Below the pieces are notes generated by a model, which searched no databases, was not told the origin of the DNA, and saw only the letters and a program-made list of their open reading frames with translations. Positions 51,259 to 64,000 of a DNA stretch of 64,000 bases are shown one piece after another. Within the stretch, counting starts at the first letter, position 1; every line of letters begins with the position of its first letter. The DNA is from Mesaphorura yosii (taxonomy: Eukaryota > Arthropoda > Collembola > Poduromorpha > Tullbergiidae): assembly GCA_009869945.1 (NCBI GenBank), contig WIXG01000093.1, positions 1 to 64,000 of the forward strand, given 5' to 3'. Both the position numbers and the translations under genes were made by a program.

Positions 51259-51503
51259 CTTGAATGACTACACCGTGTTGGTCGTTTTATTCACTTAAGC
51301 AAGTTCAATTAAGTTAAGAAAGCATGATTTACGAACTCGTGGACTCGTGGTGCACAAGATTTTGCCGCATCTTCCCTTGCTCCTTCTCTCTCCTTCAACC
51401 ACGTGAATTCAAATTCAAAGCGAACATCGCACTTCGACGATTCGATTGCTCAGCAGTCGAATTCGGGTGAATTTGATATTGGATTTAAGGAGCAAGACTT
51501 AAG
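51259..51503. promoter_or_regulatory. bidirectional promoter between AATF and DHX16
   Basis: The two start codons face away from each other across 245 bp, so both 5' UTRs and core promoters must be here. No TATA box is evident, which fits housekeeping genes. Confidence 0.65.
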
Positions 51504-54500
51504 ATGAGTCTGGAACGCTGGGTGAACGACGAACTGCACGATGTGCTTGGTTTCAGTGACCGGCTCACGGTTGACTTCCTTATCGCGTCGGCCAAACGGA
51601 GCTCGACGCTCGAAAAATTCCTGGGCAGTTTGCAAGATGCTGACCTCGACCTCAACAACCCCAAAGTCGTCAGATTCGGCACGGCGCTGTACGGCAAGGC
51701 AAGTCAAGGACCATTTGCATCAAATTTCTCTTGCGTTCTTAATGCTAAGAAGGGACTTCTTGTCCAGGTGCCTCACGCCGCGAGCACTGCACAGAGCACA
51801 CTGGCGTCTCGACGGGAGGCCGAACAGGCTCTTATCAATGAGAGACAAAAGAATGCGTCGTACGCATTGCTATCATCTGGAGACGAGGATGAGGACAGAC
51901 CGTCGCCATCGGTGGTTTCGTCGTCGAGCAGACAAGACAAGAAGCACGACCGGCAGTTGAGGTAAGTTATTCCGTGCTTTCCTATTTTTATGATGATATC
52001 ATGTGCTGATGGCTTATATTTCTGATGAATTACTCAGGCATAAAGACAAGAAAGAATCCTCTTCCGGGTCCGATGAAGAGCCGACTAAAATAGTGAAGGG
52101 ACACCGTAACCGATATGACACGAATTCCAAACAAGGTGCGGTTAAAGATGAAGATTTGTCAGAGGATGAGTTTGATAAGGAGGAGCGCCTGAGGTTGCAG
52201 CAAGAGCAAGAGCGCCTTGATGATCTCAAAGATCGAGATGAGTTTTCCAAGCGACTCAAGGAGAAAGATCAGTCGAAGACTCGAAACATCGTCGCCAAAT
52301 CCGATAAAAAGGCGTTTGCGGAAGCAGCATCGAGATTAAAAGTTGAGGCAGAGGAAAAGGAAAAAGTGTTGCCTGAACTGAGGAAGAAGTCGCGGTATCA
52401 ATACCTGGCCATGCGGAAGGAGCAGAAACTGGAGGAGTTGGAACAAGACATTCGTGATGATGAATACCTTTTTGAGGAGGACATGCTCACTGACCGGGAG
52501 AAGAAAGACCGCGAGTACAAGAAAAGCCTTCTTCGGCTCGCCAAGGAGCACGACAGGGCAAAGGAAATGGAGAAGGTGCAGCGGTATCAAATGCCGGAGG
52601 AGCGGAAGGGAAAGCAGCACGACTTCGTTTATGAAGAAACCGACGAGAAGGAGAGGCTGCCAAACTCCGAGCAGAGGAAGTGGGAGGAGGAGCAAATGTC
52701 GTTCGCACAGCTCAGATTCGGTGCGAAGGACGCAGACAAGAAGAGGAAGGGCAAAGAGTACGAAATTATCCTGGATGATGAGATCGAATTTGTACAGGCG
52801 CTGAAGGCGCTACCTGGAACGAATGAACCAAAGGAAGCCGAGCTCACCGAAACTCAGAAGAAGCGAATGACGATTGAAGACACGAAGAAGAGCCTCCCCG
52901 TGTTTCCCTACAGAGACGACCTCATTCAGGCAGTCAGAGAACACCAGATCCTCATCATCGAGGGTGAGACCGGAAGTGGGAAGACGACGCAGATCCCTCA
53001 GTATTTGAAGGAGGCTGGCTTTTGTGAGGGCAAGAAGAAGATTGGCTGTACTCAGCCCAGGCGAGTGGCCGCCATGAGCGTGGCGGCGCGTGTGGCAGAA
53101 GAAATGGGAGTCAAGCTTGGAAATGAGGTTGGCTACTCGATTCGCTTCGAAGACTGCACATCCGAAAGAACGCTGCTGAAGTACATGACCGACGGGATGC
53201 TCCTCCGCGAGTTTCTGAGCGAGCCCGACCTGCAGAGCTACAGCGTCATGATCATCGACGAGGCCCACGAAAGGACGCTGCACACCGACGTACTCTTCGG
53301 GCTCATCAAGGACATTGCCAGGTTTCGACCCGACCTTAAGCTTCTTATTTCTTCGGCCACTCTCGACGCGGAAAAGTTCTCCGACTTTTTCGACAACGCT
53401 CCGGTCTTTCGCATTCCGGGGAGGAGGTACCCCGTCGACATTTACTACACGAAGGCTCCGGAGGCCGACTACGTGGACGCCTGCGTGGTGACGATCCTGC
53501 AGATCCACGTCACGCAGCCCCTCGGAGACATTCTCGTGTTCCTGACTGGCCAGGAGGAGATCGAAGCCTGCAACGAACTCCTGCTGGAGAGAAGCCGCAG
53601 ACTCGGCAGCCAAATCAAGGAACTCGTCATTCTACCCATCTACGCAAATCTGCCGTCAGATCTGCAGGCGAAAATATTCGAACCCACGCCGCCAGGAGCC
53701 CGAAAGGTTGTTCTTGCCACCAACATTGCAGAAACCAGTTTGACCATCGACAACATCATCTACGTTATCGACCCCGGCTTCTGCAAGGAGAACAGCTACA
53801 ACGCAAGAACGGGGATGGAGTCTCTCACCGTCACGCCCATCTCCAAAGCATCCGCTAACCAAAGAGCGGGCCGTGCAGGTCGCGTGGCGGCTGGGAAGTG
53901 TTTCCGGTTGTACACGGCGTGGGCGTACAAGAACGAGCTGGAGGAAACTCAGCGTCCAGAAATTCAGCGGGTCAACCTGGGCAACGTCGTCCTCCTCCTG
54001 AAATCCCTCGGAATCAACGACCTCATCCACTTTGACTTTCTGGATCCACCACCGCACGAAACTCTCGTGCTGGCGCTCGAGCAGCTTTACGCCCTCGGAG
54101 CGCTAAACCACTTAGGAGAACTCACAAAGCTGGGAAGACGAATGGCCGAGTTTCCAGTTGACCCCATGATGGCCAAAATGCTGTTGGCCTCAGAAAAGTA
54201 CCAGTGCTCCGATGAAGTTCTTTCGATTGCGGCCATGCTGAGCGTCAACAACTCCGTCTTTTACCGGCCGAAGGACAAGGCGATCCACGCGGACACTGCC
54301 CGCAAGAATTTCTTCTCTCCTGGCGGGGACCACCTCACTCTCCTGAAGGTCTACCGTGACTGGGCCCAAACGGGCTACTCCATTCAGTGGTGTTACGAAA
54401 ACTTCATTCAGCACAGGTAAGAACTAAGGCTATTAATATTCACACGCAAACTCGTAATTAAGAATAGTTACGCATTTGCTTCTTTTCGTAGGTCGATGAA

Positions 54501-54897
54501 ACGAGCCCGAGACGTTCGTGAGCAGCTGGAAGGTTTGATGCAGCGCGTCGAGATCGAGATCCTGTCGAATCCCACCGAGACCGTCAACATCCGGAAGGCG
54601 GTGACTGCCGGCTATTTCTACCACACGGCCAAGCTGTCTGAGAACGGGCAGTACAAAACGGTGAAGCACCACCAGACGGTGATGATCCACCCTAACTCAT
54701 CGCTCTTCGAGGACCTCCCTCGATGGGTCATCTATCATGAACTTGTCATGACCACGAAAGAGTTTATGAGGCAAACCATCGAGATCGAGAACAAGTGGCT
54801 TCTCGAAGTGGCTCCGCACTACTACAAACCAAAAGACTTGGAGGACTCTAGAACGAAGAAGATGCCCAAGGGACACGGAAGAAGCGCGCCAGATTAA
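51504..54897 (+). CDS. DHX16: DHX16 (Prp2-type) DEAH-box pre-mRNA splicing helicase
   Basis: This is an ATP-dependent RNA helicase that activates the spliceosome before the first catalytic step, in the nucleus. Exons: 51504-51698, 51768-51961, 52038-54416, 54492-54897; total 3,174 nt, 1,057 aa, close to the usual ~1,040. The N terminus starts [16 protein letters not shown] as in the family. A charged coiled-coil-like region spans about 150-400. Helicase motifs are [11 protein letters not shown] (about 438), Ia [14 protein letters not shown] (about 536), III SAT (about 568), [23 protein letters not shown] and [10 protein letters not shown] (about 738), followed by the DEAH C-terminal domains. 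The first intron uses a GC donor (AAG|GCAAGT); splicing it gives the conserved ALYGK-VPH join. Gene identity is very secure. Confidence 0.96.
51699..51767 (+). other. DHX16: GC-AG intron of DHX16, stop-free and a multiple of three
   Basis: This 69-nt intron begins GCAAGT and ends TCCAG. Unspliced, it would add 23 residues without a stop. The family alignment across the junction (K then VP) argues that it is removed. Confidence 0.75.
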
Positions 54898-54926
54898 CCA
54901 CGACTTTAAGCTGAACAGCGAGCCTC

Positions 54927-54932
54927 AATAAA
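54927..54932 (+). terminator. DHX16: poly(A) signal for DHX16
   Basis: AATAAA, 30 nt after the stop codon on the plus strand. Confidence 0.75.
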
Positions 54933-55444
54933 CAGTTTCCATTATACTTCATTTTATATTTTGTATGTAATTCGAATCCTGAGAACATTACAATTAAAGT
55001 AGAATTAAATAAATGCAAGTTTACAAATAAAACGGGAACAAATAGAACACGGATCAGAAGTTGATATTTGCACTGTCCATTTCTTAAACAAAAAAAGATG
55101 AGATTCACAAGAAGTCTTTACATTAGCATCACAGATATAATTTGTCTAAGGACCAGCTACGCATAAAGCAATATTGGCTAATGGAGAAGGAAGGTTCACT
55201 GGCTACTGGCTCACGTGTGGTCCCTGAGAGCTGAAGTCACCTGCGCGAAACTCTTCACCGTTTGGCGAGTCAACAAATCTAGAAAATAACCGTGCTTCTA
55301 CTCAGATGATTCGTGCAGCGAAGTTCTATGCCAACTCAGCCTGCTGAGGGAGTATATTCAGTATTTTTGGAGTAATGCTTTGACCTTTGAGATTCTAGAC
55401 TCTAGGCCAACTTGTCATTTGGGAAATTGTCTTTTGCCTTGGCC
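54933..55444. other. convergent 3' intergenic region, DHX16 / brn
   Basis: AT-rich DNA between the converging DHX16 and glycosyltransferase genes. A second AATAAA-type string occurs near 55026 on the plus strand; none was found on the minus strand for the glycosyltransferase. No gene recognised. Confidence 0.5.
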
Positions 55445-57007
55445 TCAGGCATGGCCGAGAGATTTTTGGATCTCCCAAAACTGTCTGAGTTCCTTAGGGC
55501 TGTCGAACCCGTGCGAGGTGACCAGGTAAATGTAGTCGTCTTCGTAAGGATCCTTCACGGGCGCTGGCCAAAACCGGAAGTGATTCGTGTGGTACGGTTC
55601 AATTCCCATCTTCTTGCAGATTATCCCAATGTAAATGTCGTCAAACCGAAAATGTTTCGTGTAGAAGGAGGCGTAGTAAATGTCCATCACAGTCGGCTTC
55701 GACACTGTATGGAAACAAGACGTAAGAATTTGGGTAGCACAATTGACTGATGTGATTTGTGATCGGATCGAGAGATTACGTACTTATGATTGACCCTGCC
55801 GGCACATACGGTGGAAAATAGTTGAAGGGGTACTCCTCCAGAGGCAGAAACCACTTCGTACCTGCGTACCAAACAGTAGGAATTAAATTTTTACTGATAT
55901 GAGCCGTACCAGAGAGCAATAATTCCTTCTCACCCAGTTTGTGTCTGTGTGGAGGCACAAAAAACACGTAACCTGCATACAGTTTAGCGTTTTCGTCCAA
56001 GTCGATGTCAAAGTCGAGGGGGTTGTTTTTGGTCGGGAGCAGACTCTTCCCAGGTTTGAGTACGAACTGGTTGGGAACCTTCGTGGCGTTCTTCTCCGTC
56101 TCCTGTCTTCGGACGAACCGTTCCAGGAGTTTGTACTTCTTCATCTTCTCGTCTCTCTCTTTCTGCTTCTCCCAATACTCGGGGTATTCAGTCGGATTGC
56201 GTACAAATTTGAGCAAATTCTTGACCGACACGTACATGTCGTCGTCCACAAACAAAGCGAACCGGAAGTTGGAGCAAACTTCCCCTAGCCACCGGATGCC
56301 CGTCATCGTCTTATACGTGTTGTTGTAGTAGGAGTCCATGAAGTCAGCTCGAACCATGTCCTGGAAGCGCCCCATCTCAGCACTGATCGTGTATTCGAAC
56401 GGTCGCACCTTCCCATCGAAGTCAGACGTCAGCACTTTCCTCTCACTGCTGCCAACTTGACCCAGCAAGAAGATAATCTTCATGTGAACGTCCGAGAATC
56501 GCTTCGTGTTTCCCCATGTGGCTCTGATGACCGACCGTCTCTCAAAGTTGTGGGGCGCCGACTTTACGAGAATGATCAGGCGGAACTCTTTTTCGCGTGT
56601 GCCACAACCAGCGTCAGCCTTCTCGTTGAAGGGGATGTCTGAGTAGACGGTGTTGATGGGCGGAATCGGAACAGGCCTCTTGTTCCTAACAAAAAATAAA
56701 TGTATTGTTAAACATTGTCGTGAGTTCTGCCCCTGCATTTTCCACAATTTCGCTACCTGAAGTTGTCAATCAGCTCCACAAAATTCGGGTGATCCAACGG
56801 ATACGCGAACTTTGAGTGGTAGTCGAGTTCGAATGGATGCCGAAACACTCCCGAAATGTCCACTATCAGAAGCAGCAGTGCAAAACTGAGAAGGTACTTG
56901 ATGACTCTCCTCCAACCGCCACCTCGGACGAAGAATTGACGGGTCTTTAACATTATCAGCAATTTGAACCTGATGAGAGTCTTCCAAACTCTCTTGTTCA
57001 ATTTCAT
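55445..57007 (-). CDS. brn: brainiac-type beta-1,3-glycosyltransferase (GT31)
   Basis: This is a type II Golgi membrane enzyme. In flies, brainiac adds beta-1,3-GlcNAc to mannosyl-glucosylceramide. Exons in transcript order: 56757-57007, 55934-56685, 55784-55861, 55445-55704; total 1,341 nt, 446 aa. A short basic cytoplasmic tail is followed by a membrane anchor at about 35-54. GT31 motifs seen: RRSVIRATWGNT, ADFMDSYYNNTYKTMTG, the metal-binding VDDDMYVS (DDD about 231-233), and FRFDDIYIG. The segment YAGYVF, PHRHK, W..PLEEYPFNYFPPYVPAGS points to brainiac rather than other GT31 members. It is about 120 aa longer than fly Brn because of a charged Lys/Glu-rich insertion after the DDD motif. 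The acceptor substrate is inferred from the family. Confidence 0.85.
55862..55933 (-). other. brn: 72-nt stop-free in-frame intron of brn
   Basis: Donor CTGG|GTGAGA and acceptor ACGCAG bound 72 nt that are open in frame. The conserved PHRHK...KW spacing of the family supports removal; retention would insert 24 residues. Confidence 0.7.
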
Positions 57008-57751
57008 GTCATGTCAGTATGTGCAACTTGGCAGATCTTCAAACTGAATGAGATTCAGTGTTAGAACAGCATTTTCTTCCATTAATGCCATTTGAGGATT
57101 GCATCTCCCATTCTCTGCAATAATCGTGACATTAGTTACATTAGATCAATAAGAATTTGGCCAATTAGTCTCAGCAGCAAAGCAACAGGACATTACCTGA
57201 CATGTGCGTGGAGTAAACCAGGAATTGTAATTATGGCATGACCTTCCACTTGCACAAATTATAATAAATCAATCTTGACAAATGAAGAGCAGTCTTCCCT
57301 TGTCGACGCGACGGAGAGCTGGCAGGAAGTCATAAATTTTAAATACAACTTGACGAGGATTAGCAAGAAGGGATGAGTCAAAAGGTCCCGGCATGACGCA
57401 TGAAGAAGAAACTGTCGAACAAAGAACTCGGTTTGGACGGAAATTGGATCAATAACTGGACTCGATCAATCATGTCGAAATCGAGACTATTGGCATTGGC
57501 ACTCTACGCACGATGTGTGGAAAATCAAAACTCAGCCACTAAAAATTAAATGATTTATTCCAATGACTGATTAGCTTGTCACATTGCAAACAGGCAGGAG
57601 GAACTAATTAACAACTCTAACACTGATTAGCTTCTTTCGAGATGATTTGTTATGCTTGTCCCGCTAATTCTTGAGACAAGCTTAAAGTCTTGAGTCGTCA
57701 CGATCAGAACACTGATTTATTAATTAAGTTTTTAATCAACTACAGACTAAA
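57008..57751. other. 5' flank of brn and 3' UTR of AFG3L2
   Basis: About 740 bp without a gene. It must hold the brn promoter/5' UTR on its left part and the AFG3L2 3' end on its right part. TTTATT strings near 57549 and 57716 read AATAAA on the minus strand and could be AFG3L2 poly(A) signals. Confidence 0.45.
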
Positions 57752-60731
<2,980 letters not shown>

Positions 60732-62575
60732 CGCGAACGGTTTCAGTGATCGGGCGATATTAAATGATGCAACATTTAACTATAAACTTTCAACTCGAGC
60801 TTTTGATTAGCGTTATGGTGGTGACCAAAAGTGTCTGCTTCACATTGTCCAGTATCAGAATTCAGAGTTCATTTTGAGTTTGATAGATTACTAAACGATA
60901 ACCATTAATTAATTAATTGGTATCCTGTCTTGTGCTAACTGCTTGCTGACTTGCAATCTCGGTTGCTTTTCTGTGGGTTCTGTTCAAAACTCCCAGCTTG
61001 TTGATCCTTGTCACTGCTTCCTTGCCGAGCAGAGAGACGAGGGGTGAGCGAGACGTGCATTCACATTCACTTGGGCTCAGCACAGCTCGCATTCCATTGA
61101 AAGTGTTCTGAGAGAACCCAAAAAAGGAAGGCATTGACCCTCTTGCAGGCTGGCATGCGATGTACACAACTCAGCCGAGAAATGAACACACGACGACGTA
61201 GCAGCAGCAGCAGCGCAGCGACAGCGAGCGCAGACTCGATTGGAATTATGCACATTAGTGTTACTAACCTTATTAATAAACATTGAGGTTTTCTTCATCC
61301 AATCAATACACAGAAATACAGACACAAGTTGTCATTCAATAAAATATAAAACCCAGTCCTTATCAGTGGAAATTAAATAAACTCGACCACTCTTCGCTCA
61401 CGCTAGTCGAGGCGAATTTAGTTCAATTTCCCGTCTTTTGCTTGAGTGGCTGCCAAAGAAATATTCCTTTTGGTTTTTTATTGCATGGAGTGAAGTGGAC
61501 TTTGGGATCGGATTCTTGTGAAGGACCAAGCACGGATTTCCAGGGTCAGAATGGGATACAGGCCTCGTAGGCTTTAACTTTGGACAAGAATTAATTAGTT
61601 CAATGTCAGTGCAGTGATCGCCCTTCAAATTCCTGATCAGCAGGCGCCATCGCCCTCCGCTTCGTTTTATCGGTGAGCTTCTGTTCTTTAATTACTTTCA
61701 CTGCAACGGACGTGGCTCAAGATCAAGAAATAATTTTACTTGTTTGCTGCGATTGCAGGGTAAGTCTCCAAGCACGAAGGACTGGGCTGGGCAGGTGCTA
61801 CCTGAATTTTGCACTTCCTGTCCGGCGTACTGCGTGCTCGCTCCACTTTTCAATTGCGGATGTCAGGGTGAAAGGTTACATGCAAACGCAAGCCGACCAT
61901 GCCCAGCATTAATAAGTCATTGGCGTGACCGTGAAGAAAGGGAGGACGACGGAGTGGACATTTGCGTTGCAGAAAGTAACACGCATCTACTTTCGCACTT
62001 TGAAGAGGGGAGAGAAATTAGAAATTCTGTTGTGCGAAATTTAGAATTCTTTTGTTTCGCAGAGCGAGTTAGATTGACTCATGCATTATTAGTTTGAGCA
62101 CACCGGAAAACCACGACTGGAGAGAATCAGGCTCATCATTCATTTGAGCTGAATTAATATTTTACCCATGCTAATATCTTGACTAACTTGACTTGCGAAA
62201 ATGAGAGTGACGATTGTGCAGCTGCTCTAAACAGACTAGGTGCACACCGGAAAACTGCAGATCAGATTACTCGCAATAATGGAAAAATGGTTTTTGAGAT
62301 TTACGACATTTGAGTCCAGAAGCACTCTGCAGAGTTCATCCCGCCTGAAAAGATTTCACCTTTAATGCTAATATCCTAAAGTCATAAAATCTGAACTGAA
62401 AGGACACATTAATTCATATTCGCACAAATAATTCTCGTCTTACTTTGTAAGCTAAATGAGTCCGTGTAATTCTCCTTTTGCTGTCTAATTGAATTGACAT
62501 TTGACATAAATTTAAATTATAAACCTTTTAGCAGGAAATTCAAGTATTTCAAATTTTCGTTTGACTTTCATTTCA
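60732..62575. other. region upstream of AFG3L2, no confirmed gene
   Basis: This holds the AFG3L2 promoter at its left end. On the plus strand there is a good donor (TTATCG|GTGAGC at about 61672) and an acceptor-like TGCGATTGCAG near 61760, which may belong to untranslated exons of a plus-strand transcript. No convincing protein-coding frame was found. Confidence 0.4.
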
Positions 62576-62696
62576 GATAAGCCAGGCAGATTCTGATGGC
62601 CCGTGCCAGTATCCAGTTCATGACGTCAGTCGTCCGCAGATGAGAAAAACTCATGCAAAATGAGCATGGACGCAATTGAAGAGTACTCCGACTCAA
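62576..62696 (+). other. candidate exon with start codon and CRE-like site
   Basis: A strong acceptor (GACTTTCATTTCAG, ending 62575) and a donor (CTCAA|GTAAGA at 62696/62697) bound 121 nt. An ATG at 62660 gives MSMDAIEEYSDSS up to the donor, phase 1. Alternatively, frame 1 from the acceptor is open and reads ISQADSDGPCQYPVHDVSRP before ending at a TGA. The segment also contains a perfect TGACGTCA palindrome (62621-62628). It may be the first coding exon of a gene continuing to the right, but no second exon is identified. Confidence 0.3.
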
Positions 62697-63385
62697 GTAA
62701 GAAACACAACTCTCAAAATCTTGTGCTGTCTTCTCCTTATCTTTCTTTTCCAATCTGCTCTGCTTATGAAGCTTATCATCTATGTCACTTGCAATTCATT
62801 TCACACTTCACAACAAAATCTACGACTACGGTTCAGACAAAAGGCGATGCTGAGCGCGTCTTCATTTAAAGGCATGTGCATTCATTTGGTCCGCGTAATT
62901 GAATTTGGCCGATTCTTTGTGAGATTGTCGCCACGCGAAAATGCCGTGACCTTGGAACGCAAATCAGATTAGAGATTACGGCCAGCTCTATTTACTTTTC
63001 TCTCAAGTTCGGTATTTGCGTTGAAGAAATATGATGCGAGTACTCAACGGCCACTAGAAATCCTCTTTTCCCAGAATCCCGCATTGGGGCTAGTAATCTC
63101 TTTCATCATTCATCATTGATTAATTCCTCGGCAAGGCGAGTAGGCAGAGCAATAATGGGAGCGTAATTAAAGACAGATGCCCATTAAAACCGAACTGCCA
63201 ATTTGTATTTTTTGTGTTCTAATTTTATGGGAAAAGCGAGTCGCCACCGCACTCACGCTTGGATTTCGTTGACATCTGCATTGCAGCAGAATTCTGTGTA
63301 CAGCTCAAATCGCAGTCAGCGGAATTAGGCTGTTCTGTGACGACACGCAGTTATGGAGCATTTAAAGTGCTGTCATAAAGATATT
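62697..63385. other. non-coding stretch
   Basis: No recognised gene, RNA or repeat. It lies between the candidate 62.6 kb exon and the 3' end of the membrane-protein gene. Confidence 0.45.
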
Positions 63386-63391
63386 TTTATT
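63386..63391 (-). terminator. poly(A) signal for the right-edge membrane-protein gene
   Basis: AATAAA on the minus strand, about 285 nt after the stop codon of the 63.7 kb exon. Confidence 0.45.
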
Positions 63392-63674
63392 GGTTCGAAT
63401 TACCATGATAAGGCAAGACGCGAATAATTGGAAACTGGTGAGATTCTTCTTTTGTGTGGCGGCGAAGCATCCGAACGTGATTCTGTCGCCAGTTATGAGA
63501 ATTCGATGCTGATGTGCGTCTTTGTGGCAGAGACACATTCGTATCAATGTGTTTCTTTGGTCTTCTAATGTCTCTTGTCTCTTCATTATGCGTACAAATT
63601 AAATAAGTGTCATGCCACAATTATGAAACTGTTTCGCCTGGAATCGTCCCGTCCCAGTCTCGCTTTCAACTCCC

Positions 63675-63794
63675 TCAAATTATGTAACACTCGTCATTAA
63701 CTTCTTCGCCTCGCTTCTTGAGCGTCTTGACCAGCGTCAGCATCAGCACGGCGAGCACGGTGACAATAATGAGGCAAGTGGTGGCTGTTCTGTT
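63675..63794 (-). CDS. last exon of an unidentified membrane protein (partial)
   Basis: After an acceptor-like CCTTTCAAG (ending 63795), the minus strand is open for 39 codons and stops at TGA 63677-63675. The peptide begins NRTATTC, has a clear hydrophobic span LIIVTVLAVLMLTLV, then a basic stop-transfer KTLKKRG and a short tail ending ECYII. This looks like a single-pass C-terminal anchor with a cytoplasmic tail, possibly with a C-terminal hydrophobic PDZ-ligand-like end. Upstream exons would lie beyond the right edge. I cannot name the family. A different frame is open over the same bases but gives an Arg/Asp-rich sequence without features. Confidence 0.5.
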   Translation of the reverse strand, partial: NRTATTCLIIVTVLAVLMLTLVKTLKKRGEEVNDECYII

Positions 63795-64000
63795 CTTGAA
63801 AGGTCACTCGGAGCGTAACCCAATCATTCTCCAAGTGCGTAGCGTATACAAAGTTATTAACTCGTGGTCGTGTGGTACTTTGAAATGGAGAGTTGAACTT
63901 GAGAAAGTTGTGGTATTTAAAGTATTTATTTATAGATTCAGAAAACAATCCAGCAACTCATTTAACACTCGAGAGTCGTTTAAGTTCCAAGTTTAAATTC

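Noticed and set aside
63390-63410. tRNA-like T-loop string GGTTCGAAT
   Set aside because: No A box, anticodon arm or acceptor stem can be folded around it; the same holds for other GTTCGA strings in the window.

Overview
The window is eukaryotic nuclear DNA from an arthropod, most likely an insect or a close hexapod relative. The reasons are an arthropod-type Hr4 nuclear receptor (an ecdysone-cascade gene), a brainiac-type glycosyltransferase, short GT-AG introns (mostly 65-90 nt), AATAAA poly(A) signals, and no operons or bacterial signals. I cannot name the species. No mobile element, tRNA, rRNA or CRISPR array was recognised.

Layout. (1) 1-6,888, minus strand: the Hr4 orphan nuclear receptor, with ten coding exons that join in frame to 1,231 codons. 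Its 3' UTR runs off the left edge. (2) About 6.9-38.2 kb: a long region without a conventional gene, probably mostly the 5' intron(s) and regulatory DNA of Hr4. It holds a convincing candidate upstream Hr4 exon near 12.6 kb, weaker candidate exons near 17.9 and 33.4 kb, several hairpins and many short tandem words. (3) 38.3-63.8 kb: a compact gene cluster. It contains MED18 (-), a degenerate ABCG8-like half transporter (+), a divergent PKA catalytic subunit (-), a TCF20/RAI1-like ePHD and AT-hook protein (-), AATF (-), DHX16 (+), a brainiac-type beta-1,3-glycosyltransferase (-) and the mitochondrial m-AAA protease AFG3L2 (-). At the right edge there is the last exon of an unidentified membrane protein (-) and a possible 5' exon of a plus-strand gene at 62.6 kb.

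The cluster genes are mostly unrelated housekeeping functions: Mediator, spliceosomal helicase, ribosome-biogenesis/transcription cofactor, chromatin reader, mitochondrial proteolysis and Golgi glycosylation. They are packed head-to-head and tail-to-tail. AATF and DHX16 start only 245 bp apart and probably share a promoter; ABCG8-like/PKA and DHX16/brn converge. Nearly every gene model was built exon by exon, and reading-frame phase closes across every junction.

Most notable: loss of all key ATP-binding motifs in the ABCG8-like protein, a PKA paralogue with an altered activation loop and inhibitor pocket, a GC-AG intron in DHX16 that is also stop-free and a multiple of three, a similar in-frame intron in brn, and a phase-matched candidate distal exon of Hr4. 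I found no obviously new multi-gene system.
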